Both the position numbers and the translations under genes were made by a program. From Microvirga makkahensis (lineage in GTDB: Bacteria > Pseudomonadota > Alphaproteobacteria > Rhizobiales > Beijerinckiaceae): DNA of 64,000 nt. A model generated the notes under the pieces. The model was not told the DNA's origin, did not search any database, and was given only the letters and a program-made list of their open reading frames with translations. This document shows positions 1 to 8,994 of the stretch, one piece after another (position 1 is the first letter of the stretch; the number at the start of each line of letters is the position of its first letter). The DNA lies in assembly GCF_009830105.1 (NCBI RefSeq), contig NZ_WURB01000001.1, positions 186,001-250,000 of the forward strand, read 5' to 3'.

Positions 1-2
1 CG

Positions 3-776
3 CCCTCAGCCGTCGCCATACCCGCGTTGGAGACGCGCGGACTCACCGTTCGCTTCGGCGGACATGTAGCCGTCGACAATGTGTCGTGCCGGTTCACCTC
101 TGGCACGCTCACCACCATCGTCGGCCCGAACGGGGCCGGCAAGACCACCTATTTCAACCTCGTCTCCGGCCAGCTACGCGCCACATCGGGACAGGTCCTG
201 GTGGAGGGGGAGGAGATCACGCTCCTTTCCCCCTCGGCCCGCGCTAAGCGTGGCCTCGGCCGGGCCTTTCAGATGACGAACCTCTTTCCGGATCTGACGG
301 CGCTGGAGAACGTGCGTCTGGCGGTGCAGTGCCGCGCCGAGGCCGGATGGTCGTTGTTCAGGGTTTGGAGCGGCCGCCGGGATCTCATCGAGAAGGCGGA
401 AGAGGTTCTCGAGCGCGTGCGCTTGAGTGACAAGCGCCACGTTCCGCCCAAAGCACTCTCCCACGGCGACCAGCGCAAGCTCGAGGTCGCACTCCTCATT
501 GCAATGGAACCGAAGGTCTTCATGTTCGACGAGCCGACTGCCGGCATGAGCGTCGACGAGGTTCCGACCGTGCTGGAACTCATCCGGGACATCAAGCAGC
601 GCAAAGATGCGACCGTGATTCTCGTGGAGCACAAGATGGACGTGGTCCGTTCGCTTTCCGATCGCATCATTGTGCTGCACAACGGTGCTCTCGTCGCCGA
701 TGGCGACCCGGCCCAGGTCATCGCCTCGCCCGTGGTGCAGGAGGCTTATCTCGGCGTGGGAGCGGCGAATGGCTGA
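3..776 (+). CDS. livG: ABC transporter ATP-binding protein, LivG type (5' partial)
   Basis: This is the large-type ATPase of a branched-chain amino acid (HAAT) family importer. It couples ATP hydrolysis to uptake through the two permeases encoded downstream. Walker A (GPNGAGKTT), an ABC signature variant (LSHGDQRKLE instead of LSGGQ), Walker B (VFMFDEPTAGM) and the switch histidine (VEHKMD) are visible. The frame is open to the window edge without a stop. The TTG at position 27 is internal to the usual N-terminus, so the gene probably begins upstream and is cut by the window. Its stop overlaps the next ATPase gene by 8 bp. The substrate could be an amino acid, an amide or urea; the periplasmic binding protein that would decide is not in the window. 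Confidence 0.9.
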   Translation, partial: PSAVAIPALETRGLTVRFGGHVAVDNVSCRFTSGTLTTIVGPNGAGKTTYFNLVSGQLRATSGQVLVEGEEITLLSPSARAKRGLGRAFQMTNLFPDLTALENVRLAVQCRAEAGWSLFRVWSGRRDLIEKAEEVLERVRLSDKRHVPPKALSHGDQRKLEVALLIAMEPKVFMFDEPTAGMSVDEVPTVLELIRDIKQRKDATVILVEHKMDVVRSLSDRIIVLHNGALVADGDPAQVIASPVVQEAYLGVGAANG

Positions 777-1494
777 GCCCCTGCTGCACCTCTCCGGCGT
801 CCACACCCATATCGGCCCTTATCATATCCTTCACGGAGTGGATTTCGCCGCACCCGCAGGCCAGCTCACAATGCTGCTCGGCCGCAACGGCGCGGGCAAG
901 ACGACGACTCTGCGAACCATCATGGGCCTGTGGCAGGCTTCTTCAGGGACGATCCGCTTCGACGGCAACGACATCACGAAGAACGGCACACCGGATATCG
1001 CCTGCGCCGGCATCGGCTACGTGCCGGAGTCCATGGGTATCTTCGCGGGCCTCACCGTTCGTGAGAACATCGTTCTGGCCGCCCGGAGCGGCCCGGTGGA
1101 CTCAGCCCGCCTCGATTGGATGCTCGGTCTCTTCCCTGCGCTGAGGCGCTTCTGGAACCTGCCTGCTGGCAATCTATCCGGAGGGCAGAAACAGATGCTC
1201 GCCATTGCGCGCGCCATCGCCGAACCGCGACGCCTTCTGCTCATCGACGAGCCGACCAAGGGCCTCGCTCCCGTGATGGTGCGCAGCATGATCGAGGCCT
1301 TCAAGGCCCTGAAGGAGGCTGGCGAGACGATCTTGCTGGTCGAACAGAATTTTCATGCCGCCTCGGTACTGGGCGACACTGTCATCGTGATGGATGACGG
1401 GCGTGTCGTGCATTCCGGCATCATGAGCGAACTCGTGGCGGACAAGAACCTGCAGCGGCGCCTGCTCGGCCTTTCCCTGGATACTCACCAATGA
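769..1494 (+). CDS. livF: ABC transporter ATP-binding protein, LivF type
   Basis: Second ATPase of the HAAT importer, 241 residues from the ATG at 769, which is the normal LivF length. It has Walker A (GRNGAGKTT), a canonical signature (LSGGQKQM), Walker B (LLLIDEPTKGL) and the switch histidine region (LVEQNF, with Gln/Asn at the His position as is common in LivF). The frame is open further upstream to 670, but that part lies inside the preceding ATPase gene in another frame, and the ATG at 769 gives the expected N-terminus (MAEPLLHLSGV). The start overlaps the upstream stop by 8 bp and the stop overlaps the permease ATG by 4 bp, so the four genes are translationally coupled. Confidence 0.92.
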   Translation: MAEPLLHLSGVHTHIGPYHILHGVDFAAPAGQLTMLLGRNGAGKTTTLRTIMGLWQASSGTIRFDGNDITKNGTPDIACAGIGYVPESMGIFAGLTVRENIVLAARSGPVDSARLDWMLGLFPALRRFWNLPAGNLSGGQKQMLAIARAIAEPRRLLLIDEPTKGLAPVMVRSMIEAFKALKEAGETILLVEQNFHAASVLGDTVIVMDDGRVVHSGIMSELVADKNLQRRLLGLSLDTHQ

Positions 1495-2516
1495 CCGGCA
1501 CGACCGTCGAACCTTCCGCACCATCCGAGCCGCTGCCGCGCACGAGGACGGACTGGCTGCCTCTCCTGCTCGTTCCGGCGCTCGCCCTCCTCGCTCTGCC
1601 CCTGGTCGGCAGCGGCTCCACCTGGGCGACGCTCACCGTCGCTGGTCTTGCCATGGGCATGATGATCTTCCTCATGGCATCCGGCCTCACGCTGGTCTTC
1701 GGCCTCATGGACATCATCAATTTCGGGCACGGAGTCTTCATCTCGCTCGGCGCTTACGCCAGCCTTCTCGTGCTGGGCCCGCTTGCCGGCTGGGCACAGT
1801 CGGATTCGGTGTGGCTGAACCTCGCTCTGCTCCTGTTCTGCATTCTGGCGGCCATGGGTGTTACCGGTACTGTCGGCGCAGTCTTCGAGCGCATCATCGT
1901 ACGGCCGGTCTATGGCAGTCATCTCAAGCAGATCCTCGTCACCATGGGCGGGCTGATCGTGGCCGAACAGGCGATCCACGCGATCTGGGGCGCATCGCCC
2001 ATTCCGATCCCCCTGCCCGCAACCCTGCGCGGCGCCCTCATCATCGGTGACGTGGTGATGGAGCGCTACCGCCTGGTGGCTGTCGGCATCGGCCTTGTCG
2101 TCTTTGTCGGAATGCAGCTTCTGCTCAACCGCACTCGCATCGGCCTTCTCATCCGCGCAGGCGTCGAGAATCCCGAGATGGTCGAGGCGCTGGGCTACCG
2201 GATCCGCCGCCTTTTCGTGAGCGTGTTCGTGGCGGGTTCCGCGCTCGCGGGTCTCGGCGGCGTCATGTGGGCCTTCTATCGCCAGACACTCACTGCAGGC
2301 ATGGGCATGGAAGTGATGGTGCTGGTGTTCATCGTGATCATCATCGGTGGCCTCGGCTCGGTGGGCGGCTGCTTCGTCGGGTCGGTCCTGGTGGCGCTGG
2401 TTGCGAACTATGTCGGCTTCATCGAACCGAAGCTCGCCCTCATCTCGAACATCCTTGTGATGGCGCTGGTACTGATCTGGCGCCCGCAGGGCCTATTCCC
2501 GGTAGCGCGCCGATGA
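1491..2516 (+). CDS. livH: ABC transporter permease, LivH type
   Basis: Integral membrane permease of 341 residues. After a hydrophilic N-terminus of about 25 residues there are roughly eight hydrophobic segments. The LivH hallmark 'MDIINFGHG' lies near residues 77-86, and the GLGSVGG loop near 285-291 is typical of the family. It pairs with the LivM-type permease that overlaps it by 4 bp (ATGA). The order ATPase-ATPase-permease-permease is unusual compared with E. coli livKHMGF but frequent in alphaproteobacterial HAAT operons. Confidence 0.9.
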   Translation: MTGTTVEPSAPSEPLPRTRTDWLPLLLVPALALLALPLVGSGSTWATLTVAGLAMGMMIFLMASGLTLVFGLMDIINFGHGVFISLGAYASLLVLGPLAGWAQSDSVWLNLALLLFCILAAMGVTGTVGAVFERIIVRPVYGSHLKQILVTMGGLIVAEQAIHAIWGASPIPIPLPATLRGALIIGDVVMERYRLVAVGIGLVVFVGMQLLLNRTRIGLLIRAGVENPEMVEALGYRIRRLFVSVFVAGSALAGLGGVMWAFYRQTLTAGMGMEVMVLVFIVIIIGGLGSVGGCFVGSVLVALVANYVGFIEPKLALISNILVMALVLIWRPQGLFPVARR

Positions 2517-3631
2517 GCCGATCTCCTGCCTTTCCACTCTCTGCCGACGGCGGCCGCACGAGCGGCAGCCTACTGGCAGGCTTCCTGTCGTCGGACCTGC
2601 CCCGCTCGAAGGTGCTGACCGTCATCCTGCTCGCCATTCTGCTGGCGCTCGCGGCAACGCCGTTCCTGTTTTCCGGCAGCCTGCCGCTGAGCACGGCGGC
2701 GAAGATCTGCGTCTTCATCGTTTTGGTCGCGAGCTATGATCTTCTGCTCGGCTATACCGGCATCGTTTCCTTCGCTCATACCATGTTCTTCGGCATCGGT
2801 GGCTACGGCGTCGCAATTACCCTGGAACGGTTCGGAGCGACGTGGATCTCAATCGCCACCGGTCTCTTCGTGGCTCTGTTTCTATCGGCTCTTCTGGCCA
2901 TTGCCATCGGCCTTCTGTCCTTGCGCGTACGTGCGATCTTCTTCTCCATGATCACTCTGGCGGTGGCCTCGGCCATGGCGGTCCTGGCCTCGCAACTTTC
3001 CACGATCACCGGCGGGGAGGACGGCCTGTCGTTTCAATTACCCGTAGAACTGCGCCCGGCCTTCAGGCTTCTGCCGGAGCCGGTACTCGGGGTAGCCATC
3101 AATGGACGCCTCATCGCCTATTATCTGTTGTTCTTCGTCGCGCTTCTCATGTTCCTTCTGCTCCTGCGCATCGTGAACTCACCGTTCGGGCGCGTGCTGC
3201 AGGCAATTCGCGAAAATGAATTCCGCGCTGAAGCCTTGGGCTACCGCGTAGTCGCCTATCGCACGATGGCTTCCGTCGTCTCGGCCCTTGCTGCAACGGT
3301 GGCGGGTGCCCTCATGGCCCTGTGGCTACGTTACAATGGGCCGGACACGACGCTTTCCTTCTCCATCATGATCGACATCCTGCTCATGGTGGTGATCGGC
3401 GGCATGGGAACGATGTACGGCTCGGTGATCGGCGCCACGCTCTTCCTCCTGGCGCAAAGCTATCTGCAAGTTCTCATGGACGCCGGGAGCAAGACACTCG
3501 CCGGTATTCCGGTGCTGCCGAACCTGATCCACCCCGATCGCTGGCTGCTCTGGCTCGGCGCCCTCTTCGTGATCAGCGTCTATGCCTTTCCGGGGGGCAT
3601 TGTCGGGCGTCTCCGCCAGGCTGAGCAATAA
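2513..3631 (+). CDS. livM: ABC transporter permease, LivM type
   Basis: Second permease of the importer, 372 residues from the ATG at 2513, which overlaps the livH stop as ATGA. The frame is open upstream to 2267, but that section is only the other frame of livH. LivM features visible are 'LLGYTGIVSFAHTMFFGIGGYG' split over the first half (GYTG...SFAHTMFFG), the cytoplasmic coupling segment near 'RVLQAIRENEFRAEALGY', and a terminal 'GGMGTMYGSVIGA' loop. A hydrophilic N-terminal arm of about 35 residues precedes the first membrane helix. It is the last gene of the operon; 64 bp separate it from the Gre-like gene. Confidence 0.9.
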   Translation: MSRSPAFPLSADGGRTSGSLLAGFLSSDLPRSKVLTVILLAILLALAATPFLFSGSLPLSTAAKICVFIVLVASYDLLLGYTGIVSFAHTMFFGIGGYGVAITLERFGATWISIATGLFVALFLSALLAIAIGLLSLRVRAIFFSMITLAVASAMAVLASQLSTITGGEDGLSFQLPVELRPAFRLLPEPVLGVAINGRLIAYYLLFFVALLMFLLLLRIVNSPFGRVLQAIRENEFRAEALGYRVVAYRTMASVVSALAATVAGALMALWLRYNGPDTTLSFSIMIDILLMVVIGGMGTMYGSVIGATLFLLAQSYLQVLMDAGSKTLAGIPVLPNLIHPDRWLLWLGALFVISVYAFPGGIVGRLRQAEQ

Positions 3632-3643
3632 AGTCGTAGAACG

Positions 3644-3668
3644 GGAAACCTCGCCTGTTTTCAGCGTT
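3644..3668 (+). promoter_or_regulatory. near-consensus EcfG-type promoter upstream of the Gre-like gene
   Basis: GGAAA at 3644-3648 is followed after 16 bp by CGTT at 3665-3668. The consensus for EcfG sigma factors is GGAAC-N16/17-CGTT, so the -35 element has one mismatch. The -10 element ends 28 bp before the ATG at 3696, a workable distance. Confidence 0.35.
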
Positions 3669-3695
3669 CTTTTCTAAAGACCGGAGGAAGCGCCT

Positions 3696-4163
3696 ATGAG
3701 CCGTGCCTTTGTTCGCGAGACCGAAGGCGGAGAAGCCTTCGAGGATCTGCCAGACCGGACCTTGAGCCCCCATCACCTCGTCACCCCGTCGGGCCTGGCT
3801 CAGATGAATGCAGAGATCGAGACGCTGGAGCGCCGCCTCGAGGAAGCGAAAGCCACGGATGACAAGGCCGAGGTGGCACGCCTATCGCGCGACCTGCGGT
3901 ACTGGTCGGCCCGGCGCGTCTCGGCCGAGGTGGTTCCTCCTCCCGCCGATACGGCCCACGTGCGCTTCGGCGCACGCGTCACCTTCGAGCGCAAGGATGG
4001 GCGGCTGCAGACCTACCGCATTGTCGGCGAGGATGAAGCGGATCCGACAAAGGGAATGATTTCTTATGTTTCGCCACTCGCGCAGGCCCTGATGGGCAAA
4101 GAAGTAGGTGACGTCATCCCTGTGGGCTCGACGACGGCGGAGATCACCGAGATCGCGATTTGA
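3696..4163 (+). CDS. GreA/GreB-family transcription factor
   Basis: A 155-residue protein of the GreA/GreB family. The N-terminal half is a predicted antiparallel coiled coil (about residues 33-75) and the C-terminal half is the FKBP-like domain, with RIVGEDEADPTKG and ISYVSPLAQALMGKEVGD as recognisable family blocks. Gre factors insert the coiled coil into the RNA polymerase secondary channel and stimulate cleavage of backtracked RNA. The tip usually carries GDLxENAEY; here it reads ATDDKAEVARLSRDLRY, so acidic residues are present but the consensus is lost and activity may differ. A good ribosome binding site (GGAGG at 3683-3687) fixes the start. A near-consensus EcfG-type promoter lies just upstream. 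Confidence 0.75.
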   Translation: MSRAFVRETEGGEAFEDLPDRTLSPHHLVTPSGLAQMNAEIETLERRLEEAKATDDKAEVARLSRDLRYWSARRVSAEVVPPPADTAHVRFGARVTFERKDGRLQTYRIVGEDEADPTKGMISYVSPLAQALMGKEVGDVIPVGSTTAEITEIAI

Positions 4164-4293
4164 GGAACCGCGGTCTGACCCTGCGGGATCAGGCATGAGC
4201 CGGGCCGCTCGGAAAAGGGAACATCGGATCGATCCCAAACGTGCTCATCAACCTTAGAACCCGATGCTCTAGGCCGGATCACGGCCGAGCTGC

Positions 4294-4521
4294 TCAGACG
4301 TCTGCTCGCATTTGATCGACCACTGTCTGGCTCATGTAAGGGTGTCCAGCTTCGTTCAGGGCTCGGTCCAAAGCCTCGATTGCCGTCAGAACTTTCGACA
4401 GTTCCTCTGCCATCTCGACGGAGGGGAGCGGCGCTTCGGCGATCTGCCGCGCCATCTCCCGCCGCCGCTTCACAAGACTCTCACGGGCGGCATTCAGCTC
4501 ATTGATTTCCTCGGAGGTCAT
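4294..4521 (-). CDS. small hypothetical protein
   Basis: About 75 residues, charged and largely helical (EEINELNAARESLVKRRREM). No family was recognised. The start is uncertain. The ATG at 4521 (MTSEEI) has GAGGAG immediately upstream but at short spacing, while an in-frame ATG at 4542 would add MQGNEEP. It lies downstream of and co-directional with the Gre-convergent region and close to the 3' end of the Mfd-type gene transcribed from the same strand, so it may be read through from that gene. Confidence 0.5.
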   Translation of the reverse strand: MTSEEINELNAARESLVKRRREMARQIAEAPLPSVEMAEELSKVLTAIEALDRALNEAGHPYMSQTVVDQMRADV

Positions 4522-4615
4522 GGGCTCCTCATTTCCTTGCATCGTACCAGAGTTAAGTCCGCTCGGCTGAATATGTTCGCAGACGAGCGGCAGCAGGGCG
4601 GGCTGGACGGAGCGC

Positions 4616-7600
4616 TCATGAGAGCCTGCTCAGCAGCTCCGCAATGGACTTCAGGCGCTCCTCGGCATTTTCAATAGAACGGTCAAGGATCAACCGCTCT
4701 CCGCTCCAGCGAAGCTCGCCTCTGGAAGCTTCCAGCATCTGCTCAATCGGGAGCCGCTCGGGAGCACCCGGACGAAAGCTCAGGGCTATGGCCTGCGGAC
4801 CGGCATCGATGCGCGCGACGCCGGAACGAATGCAAAGCTGTTTGAGTTCCGCCAAGTCAATGAGGTTCTCCAAGGGTTGCGGCAAGGCTCCGAATCTGTC
4901 CTCGATTTCCGCCGAAAGATCATCCACGTTCAGAAGAGGGTCGAGCCGCGCGATCCGCACGTAAAGATTGATCCGTGTTTCCGGATCGGCGACGTAATCC
5001 TCCGGGATTCGTCCCGCGATACCGAGATTGAGCTCCGGCGACCACAGATCTTCGGCATTCTCGCCCCGGAGCGCGCGTTGCAGCAGTGATTGATAGAGAT
5101 CGGATCCAATGAGCCGCACGTGTCCTGCCTGCTCCTGTCCCAGAAGAGAACCCGCGCCGCGTTGGTCGAGATCCTGCGCACTGATGGCGAAGCCAGCGCC
5201 GAGCCGATCCAAGGCTTCAAGGGTCCGCAATCGCTTCTCCGTCGCTTTCGGAAGCACCTGATCGGGATCCGTCAGAAGATAGGCGGCACCGCGAATGCGG
5301 CCTCGCCCGACGCGCCCCCGCAGTTGGTGAAGCTGCGCGAGGCCGAAGCGGTCGGCGCGCCAGACGAGCATGGTGTTGGCGCGAGGAACATCAAGCCCGC
5401 TTTCGATGATATTGGTGGAGAGCAGCACATCGCCCTCTCCATCGGCAAAGCGCACCATCGTCTCGTCGGTCTCGGCAGGTGGCATCTGGCCGTGCGCCAC
5501 GATCAGTTCGAGCTCAGGCACGACCTTTCTCAACTCCTCCTGCATCGGCGCGATATCCTCTATCCTTGAACAGACCACGAAGCTCTGCCCGGCTCGCCGC
5601 TTCTCGCGCATCAGCGCTTCACGCACAGTGGCCGGGTCGAAGGGGGTCAGGAAAGTGCGAATCGGCTGGCGCCGCGCGGGCGGCATCGCGATGATGCTGA
5701 TATCCTGCAAGCCGACGAGCGCCGATTGCAAGGTGCGTGGAATCGGCGTAGCCGTGAGCGTGAGTACGTGTCCGGCCTTCGCCAGCTCCCGCAGCTTCGC
5801 CTTGTGGGATGCCCCAAAGCGCTGCTCCTCATCGATGATCACGAGTCCGAGATCGCTGAACGCGATCCCCTTTCCGGCAAGCATGTGCGTTCCGACGACG
5901 ATCCTGACGGAGCCGTCTGTCAATCCTTTCTTGACGGCACGCGCCTCTGCGGGGCTCACGAGACGCGAGAGATGCGCGACCTCCACACCCAAGCCGGCGA
6001 ATCGTCGCCGGAAGGTCCGGAAATGCTGGCGCGAAAGAACAGTCGTAGGAGCGATGATGGCAACTTGTTTTCCGGAAAGCGCCACCGCTGCGGCCGCGCG
6101 CAATGCCACCTCCGTCTTACCGAAGCCTACATCGCCGCAGATGAGGCGATCCATGGGATGGCCGGAAGCGAGATCCTGAAGTACCTGCTCGATGGCGCGA
6201 GATTGGTCCGCGGTCTCGGAGAAAGCGAAGCGGGCGACAAAGCGCTCGTAGCTTCGGGCGGGCGGTCTGACTGGATCGAGCTCGACCGCATTTCTCCCAG
6301 CGATGAGCGCCTTCATCCGCGATGCGGTTTCCTGAAGATCAGCTTCGATTTTCCGGCGGCGAACAGTCCAGCCATCATCGTTTAGCCTATCAAGCCTGAC
6401 AGGCTCGGGAGAAGCGCCGTAGCGCCAGACACGGTCCAACTCTGCCGTTGGAACCATAAGCGTTGCATTGTCCGCATAGCCCAGGCGGATAGCGTCCTCG
6501 CAGTGTCCGGCCTCGAGCGAAACCGTCTCGATCCCATCCAGCCGGCCAAGGCCGTGCTCGATGTGGACGATGATATCGCCGAGGTGGAAACTCGCATCGG
6601 CCAGCTGTGCGGCCGTCGACGAGGACGCAGCAAGATCCTCGCTATCCGCGCGGCTCCCGAGCAGATCGTAGGCTGTGATCACGACGATATTGGAGGACGC
6701 GTCGATGAAGCCGCCCTTGACATCGACCTTCATCATGAAGCTGCTCTGAGGCGGAGCCGAAACGATCTCCTCCCAGCTCTCCGCTTCGGCCAGCTCCAGC
6801 TTGAAGCCTTGCACCCTGCGGCGCAACCGGCCCCAATCTCGCGGCGTTGCCGCCAGCAGCACGATCTTTCGTTTCGCCCGCTCTTGTGCCCGAATGAATT
6901 GCTCCAGTACCTGCTCCGGCTTTGGAGCGCCTGCAAAGAAAGGCATAACGGCATCGTCATCCTCGGCTTCATGAATGACCGTGACACGCCGCCGATTCAG
7001 GAGAATTTGCCATTCCTCATCGAGAATGAAGAGTCTCTCGGGCGTCACCGCGCGTTCTGCATTCCTTCGTAGACTTGTACTGCTCTCGAAGGCGTCGGCG
7101 ACTTGCTCCATCACGTCCTGACGCCGCTCCTCAGCCCGGCTTTCCAGCATGATTGCCGCATCGGGCCAGTAATCGAATACCGTCTCGAGCCGGTCATAAT
7201 ACTCCGGGAGGCGGTGCTCCACGCCGGCATAGCGCTCGAGACTGGAGCGATCATCGCTCGCCTCGGCCAACACCAGCTCCGATGCGGGATCCAAAACGAG
7301 ACTGATGACCTCCTCCTCGCTCCGCTGGGACACAGGATCGTATCGACGGATGGCGAGGATGCTCGTGCCGTCGTGTTCTATGCGGTACGGCAGCGTGGAG
7401 TTAGCTGGGTAGATGTCGACGACCTGCCCATGAAAGGCTGCCTCCCCGGGCTCGTCAACCCGGTCGTCCAGTACATAGCCAGTTCGATGCAGAAAGCGCT
7501 CGAGTCCCTCCGGTACAAACTCACCATGCGTCTCGAGCGTCAGAGAGGCGCCCTGCCTTAAGGCTCGCGGCGGCACGCGTTGAACGGCGGCAGCCGGACT

Positions 7601-7930
7601 CGTGATCAACACGCACCGAGCCCTTTCGGAGTTCGCCATCTGCCGGAGTATCGACATTCTCTGCCCCATCACCTCGCGGGAGGGAGAGGCACTGTCGTAA
7701 GGCAGGCAGTCCCAGGGCGGCATAAGGAAGACGTGCAGATGCGGCGCCAATCCCCGGACGGCCTTCGCCAATAGCTCTGCCCTGCGCTGTCCCTGCGCTA
7801 GGTAGATCAGACCTTCCGCCCCGGTGCCGCGTGCCAGTTCAATCAAGCGTACCGCATGAAGTCCGACGGATGGCGCAAGGGACAGGTGATCGTGCCCTGG
7901 GTCCTGAGGACGAGCGGGCTTGGGGCGCAT
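4616..7930 (-). CDS. mfd: Mfd-type transcription-repair coupling factor / translocase
   Basis: 1104 residues, slightly shorter than E. coli Mfd (1148). Mfd displaces RNA polymerase stalled at DNA lesions and recruits UvrA. Visible in order: a UvrB-homology N-terminal module (RTGYVLDDRVDEPGE, HGQVVDIYP), a CarD-like RNA-polymerase interaction domain starting near residue 447 (HLGDIIVHIEHGLG), helicase motif I near 597 (GDVGFGKTE), motif II near 697 (DEEQRFG), TATPIPRTL, the translocation motif (IIESGLDVPRANT) and QLRGRVGRG, and a C-terminal TRCF domain. Several family blocks deviate from the E. coli sequence and the C-terminal domain is compact. It may therefore be a second Mfd-like paralogue rather than the housekeeping copy; this window cannot settle that. 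Confidence 0.85.
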   Translation of the reverse strand: MRPKPARPQDPGHDHLSLAPSVGLHAVRLIELARGTGAEGLIYLAQGQRRAELLAKAVRGLAPHLHVFLMPPWDCLPYDSASPSREVMGQRMSILRQMANSERARCVLITSPAAAVQRVPPRALRQGASLTLETHGEFVPEGLERFLHRTGYVLDDRVDEPGEAAFHGQVVDIYPANSTLPYRIEHDGTSILAIRRYDPVSQRSEEEVISLVLDPASELVLAEASDDRSSLERYAGVEHRLPEYYDRLETVFDYWPDAAIMLESRAEERRQDVMEQVADAFESSTSLRRNAERAVTPERLFILDEEWQILLNRRRVTVIHEAEDDDAVMPFFAGAPKPEQVLEQFIRAQERAKRKIVLLAATPRDWGRLRRRVQGFKLELAEAESWEEIVSAPPQSSFMMKVDVKGGFIDASSNIVVITAYDLLGSRADSEDLAASSSTAAQLADASFHLGDIIVHIEHGLGRLDGIETVSLEAGHCEDAIRLGYADNATLMVPTAELDRVWRYGASPEPVRLDRLNDDGWTVRRRKIEADLQETASRMKALIAGRNAVELDPVRPPARSYERFVARFAFSETADQSRAIEQVLQDLASGHPMDRLICGDVGFGKTEVALRAAAAVALSGKQVAIIAPTTVLSRQHFRTFRRRFAGLGVEVAHLSRLVSPAEARAVKKGLTDGSVRIVVGTHMLAGKGIAFSDLGLVIIDEEQRFGASHKAKLRELAKAGHVLTLTATPIPRTLQSALVGLQDISIIAMPPARRQPIRTFLTPFDPATVREALMREKRRAGQSFVVCSRIEDIAPMQEELRKVVPELELIVAHGQMPPAETDETMVRFADGEGDVLLSTNIIESGLDVPRANTMLVWRADRFGLAQLHQLRGRVGRGRIRGAAYLLTDPDQVLPKATEKRLRTLEALDRLGAGFAISAQDLDQRGAGSLLGQEQAGHVRLIGSDLYQSLLQRALRGENAEDLWSPELNLGIAGRIPEDYVADPETRINLYVRIARLDPLLNVDDLSAEIEDRFGALPQPLENLIDLAELKQLCIRSGVARIDAGPQAIALSFRPGAPERLPIEQMLEASRGELRWSGERLILDRSIENAEERLKSIAELLSRLS

Positions 7931-8007
7931 AGGGCTCTCTTGAGGCTTTCGTGGATGGAAGATGTTTCGAGTAGACCATCAACGCTGAGCGCCCCCGCCA
8001 GTTGCAC

Positions 8008-8382
8008 CTATGGGCTTCGCCTTCGCAACAGTGCGCCGATCCGCGGGGCATCTGTCTCGGCTTTGTGCATTTCGAACAATATGTCCTGAATAACGTCGAT
8101 AGAGGCGAAAGCCTGCGCGCGCGACGCCGCAATGGTCAGCGGATCGCGCATAGAAAATCGATCCGCGTCTCGCACCAGTTTCGTGCATCGTTCCTGTACA
8201 ACCTGGCGAGCCTCCTTCAAGCGTGGCGTGGATTGAACGCTCCGCGCCAACTCATCGCAGACCATGAGGACGTCACGGGCTAGATCCTCACTCGAGTAAA
8301 GCCCTGAATAGGATCGGATCAAACTGCGAGCTCGGCTTAGGGAATGGCGAATCTCCTGCCGCAAGATGCTGTCGTCACGCAT
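8008..8382 (-). CDS. hypothetical protein
   Basis: 124 residues, predicted all-helical and soluble, rich in Arg and Ser (RQEIRHSLSRARSLIRSYSG). No recognisable domain. The ATG at 8382 has a weak GGAA ribosome site. It precedes the Mfd-type gene on the same strand with a 77-bp gap and could share its transcript. Frames on the opposite strand over the same DNA are open too, so coding status rests on length, position and plausible start only. Confidence 0.45.
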   Translation of the reverse strand: MRDDSILRQEIRHSLSRARSLIRSYSGLYSSEDLARDVLMVCDELARSVQSTPRLKEARQVVQERCTKLVRDADRFSMRDPLTIAASRAQAFASIDVIQDILFEMHKAETDAPRIGALLRRRSP

Positions 8383-8460
8383 TGCACGTTTCCAAAAGAC
8401 CTAACCCGCCGTCCGCCCGGTTAAACGCTGCTTCCGCTTAAGCCTTCAAGCCAGAAACCC

Positions 8461-8658
8461 TTAGCCCCGTCCTCCGACGACAGGCGTGGCTTTAACACGA
8501 ATTATTTCCGGCGCAGGGGTTTCCTGCGCAGCGGTCACGGATCGGCCGAGGCCCGCCTTTTGAAAAAGGGGACCGGCTACGATCGCCGCAACAAAGGCAA
8601 AGGCGAACACGACCAAAGCAACACGCCCGTAAAGGGTAGCCAAATCCTTGGACACCAT
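8461..8658 (-). CDS. small single-pass membrane protein
   Basis: 65 residues with one clear hydrophobic helix (about residues 12-30, VALVVFAFAFVAAIVAGPLF) and a short polar, probably periplasmic tail. The start ATG at 8658 is preceded by a strong GGGGAGAG ribosome binding site. No family recognised. It is divergent from selO and upstream of the 124-residue hypothetical gene on the same strand. Confidence 0.5.
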   Translation of the reverse strand: MVSKDLATLYGRVALVVFAFAFVAAIVAGPLFQKAGLGRSVTAAQETPAPEIIRVKATPVVGGRG

Positions 8659-8994
8659 TCATCTCTCCCCGGACTGCTTCGCTCGAGGAATCATAGGAGT
8701 CGTCCCTGCTTTGGCCAAGCGGGTGACATTCATTTCCGCTTGCGGGCCGCCGCAGCGCCTCGGAGCCTCCGCTCCAAGCTTCGGAAAACGATGGCAATTT
8801 TAGAGATCCCGCCCGGTGAAATACTTTTCCACAGGATGGTTAATAAGTGATATAATCTCATATGATAAGACCATTATCCCATACTTTGTTGCCACCTGAC
8901 TACGCTGAGCCCCACGGAAACTGCCGGAAGAAATTCGAGGGGATGAACATTCAGACACGAAGTGGATTGAACAGGACATACGGAATGCGAACCG
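8659..8994. other. divergent intergenic region, no gene seen
   Basis: 336 bp between the small membrane protein gene (minus) and selO (plus). An AT-rich stretch around 8835-8880, including a TATAAT at 8851-8856, could hold a promoter for selO. Searching by eye for GGAAC-N16/17-CGTT on either strand found nothing. No terminator or conserved RNA was recognised. Confidence 0.4.
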
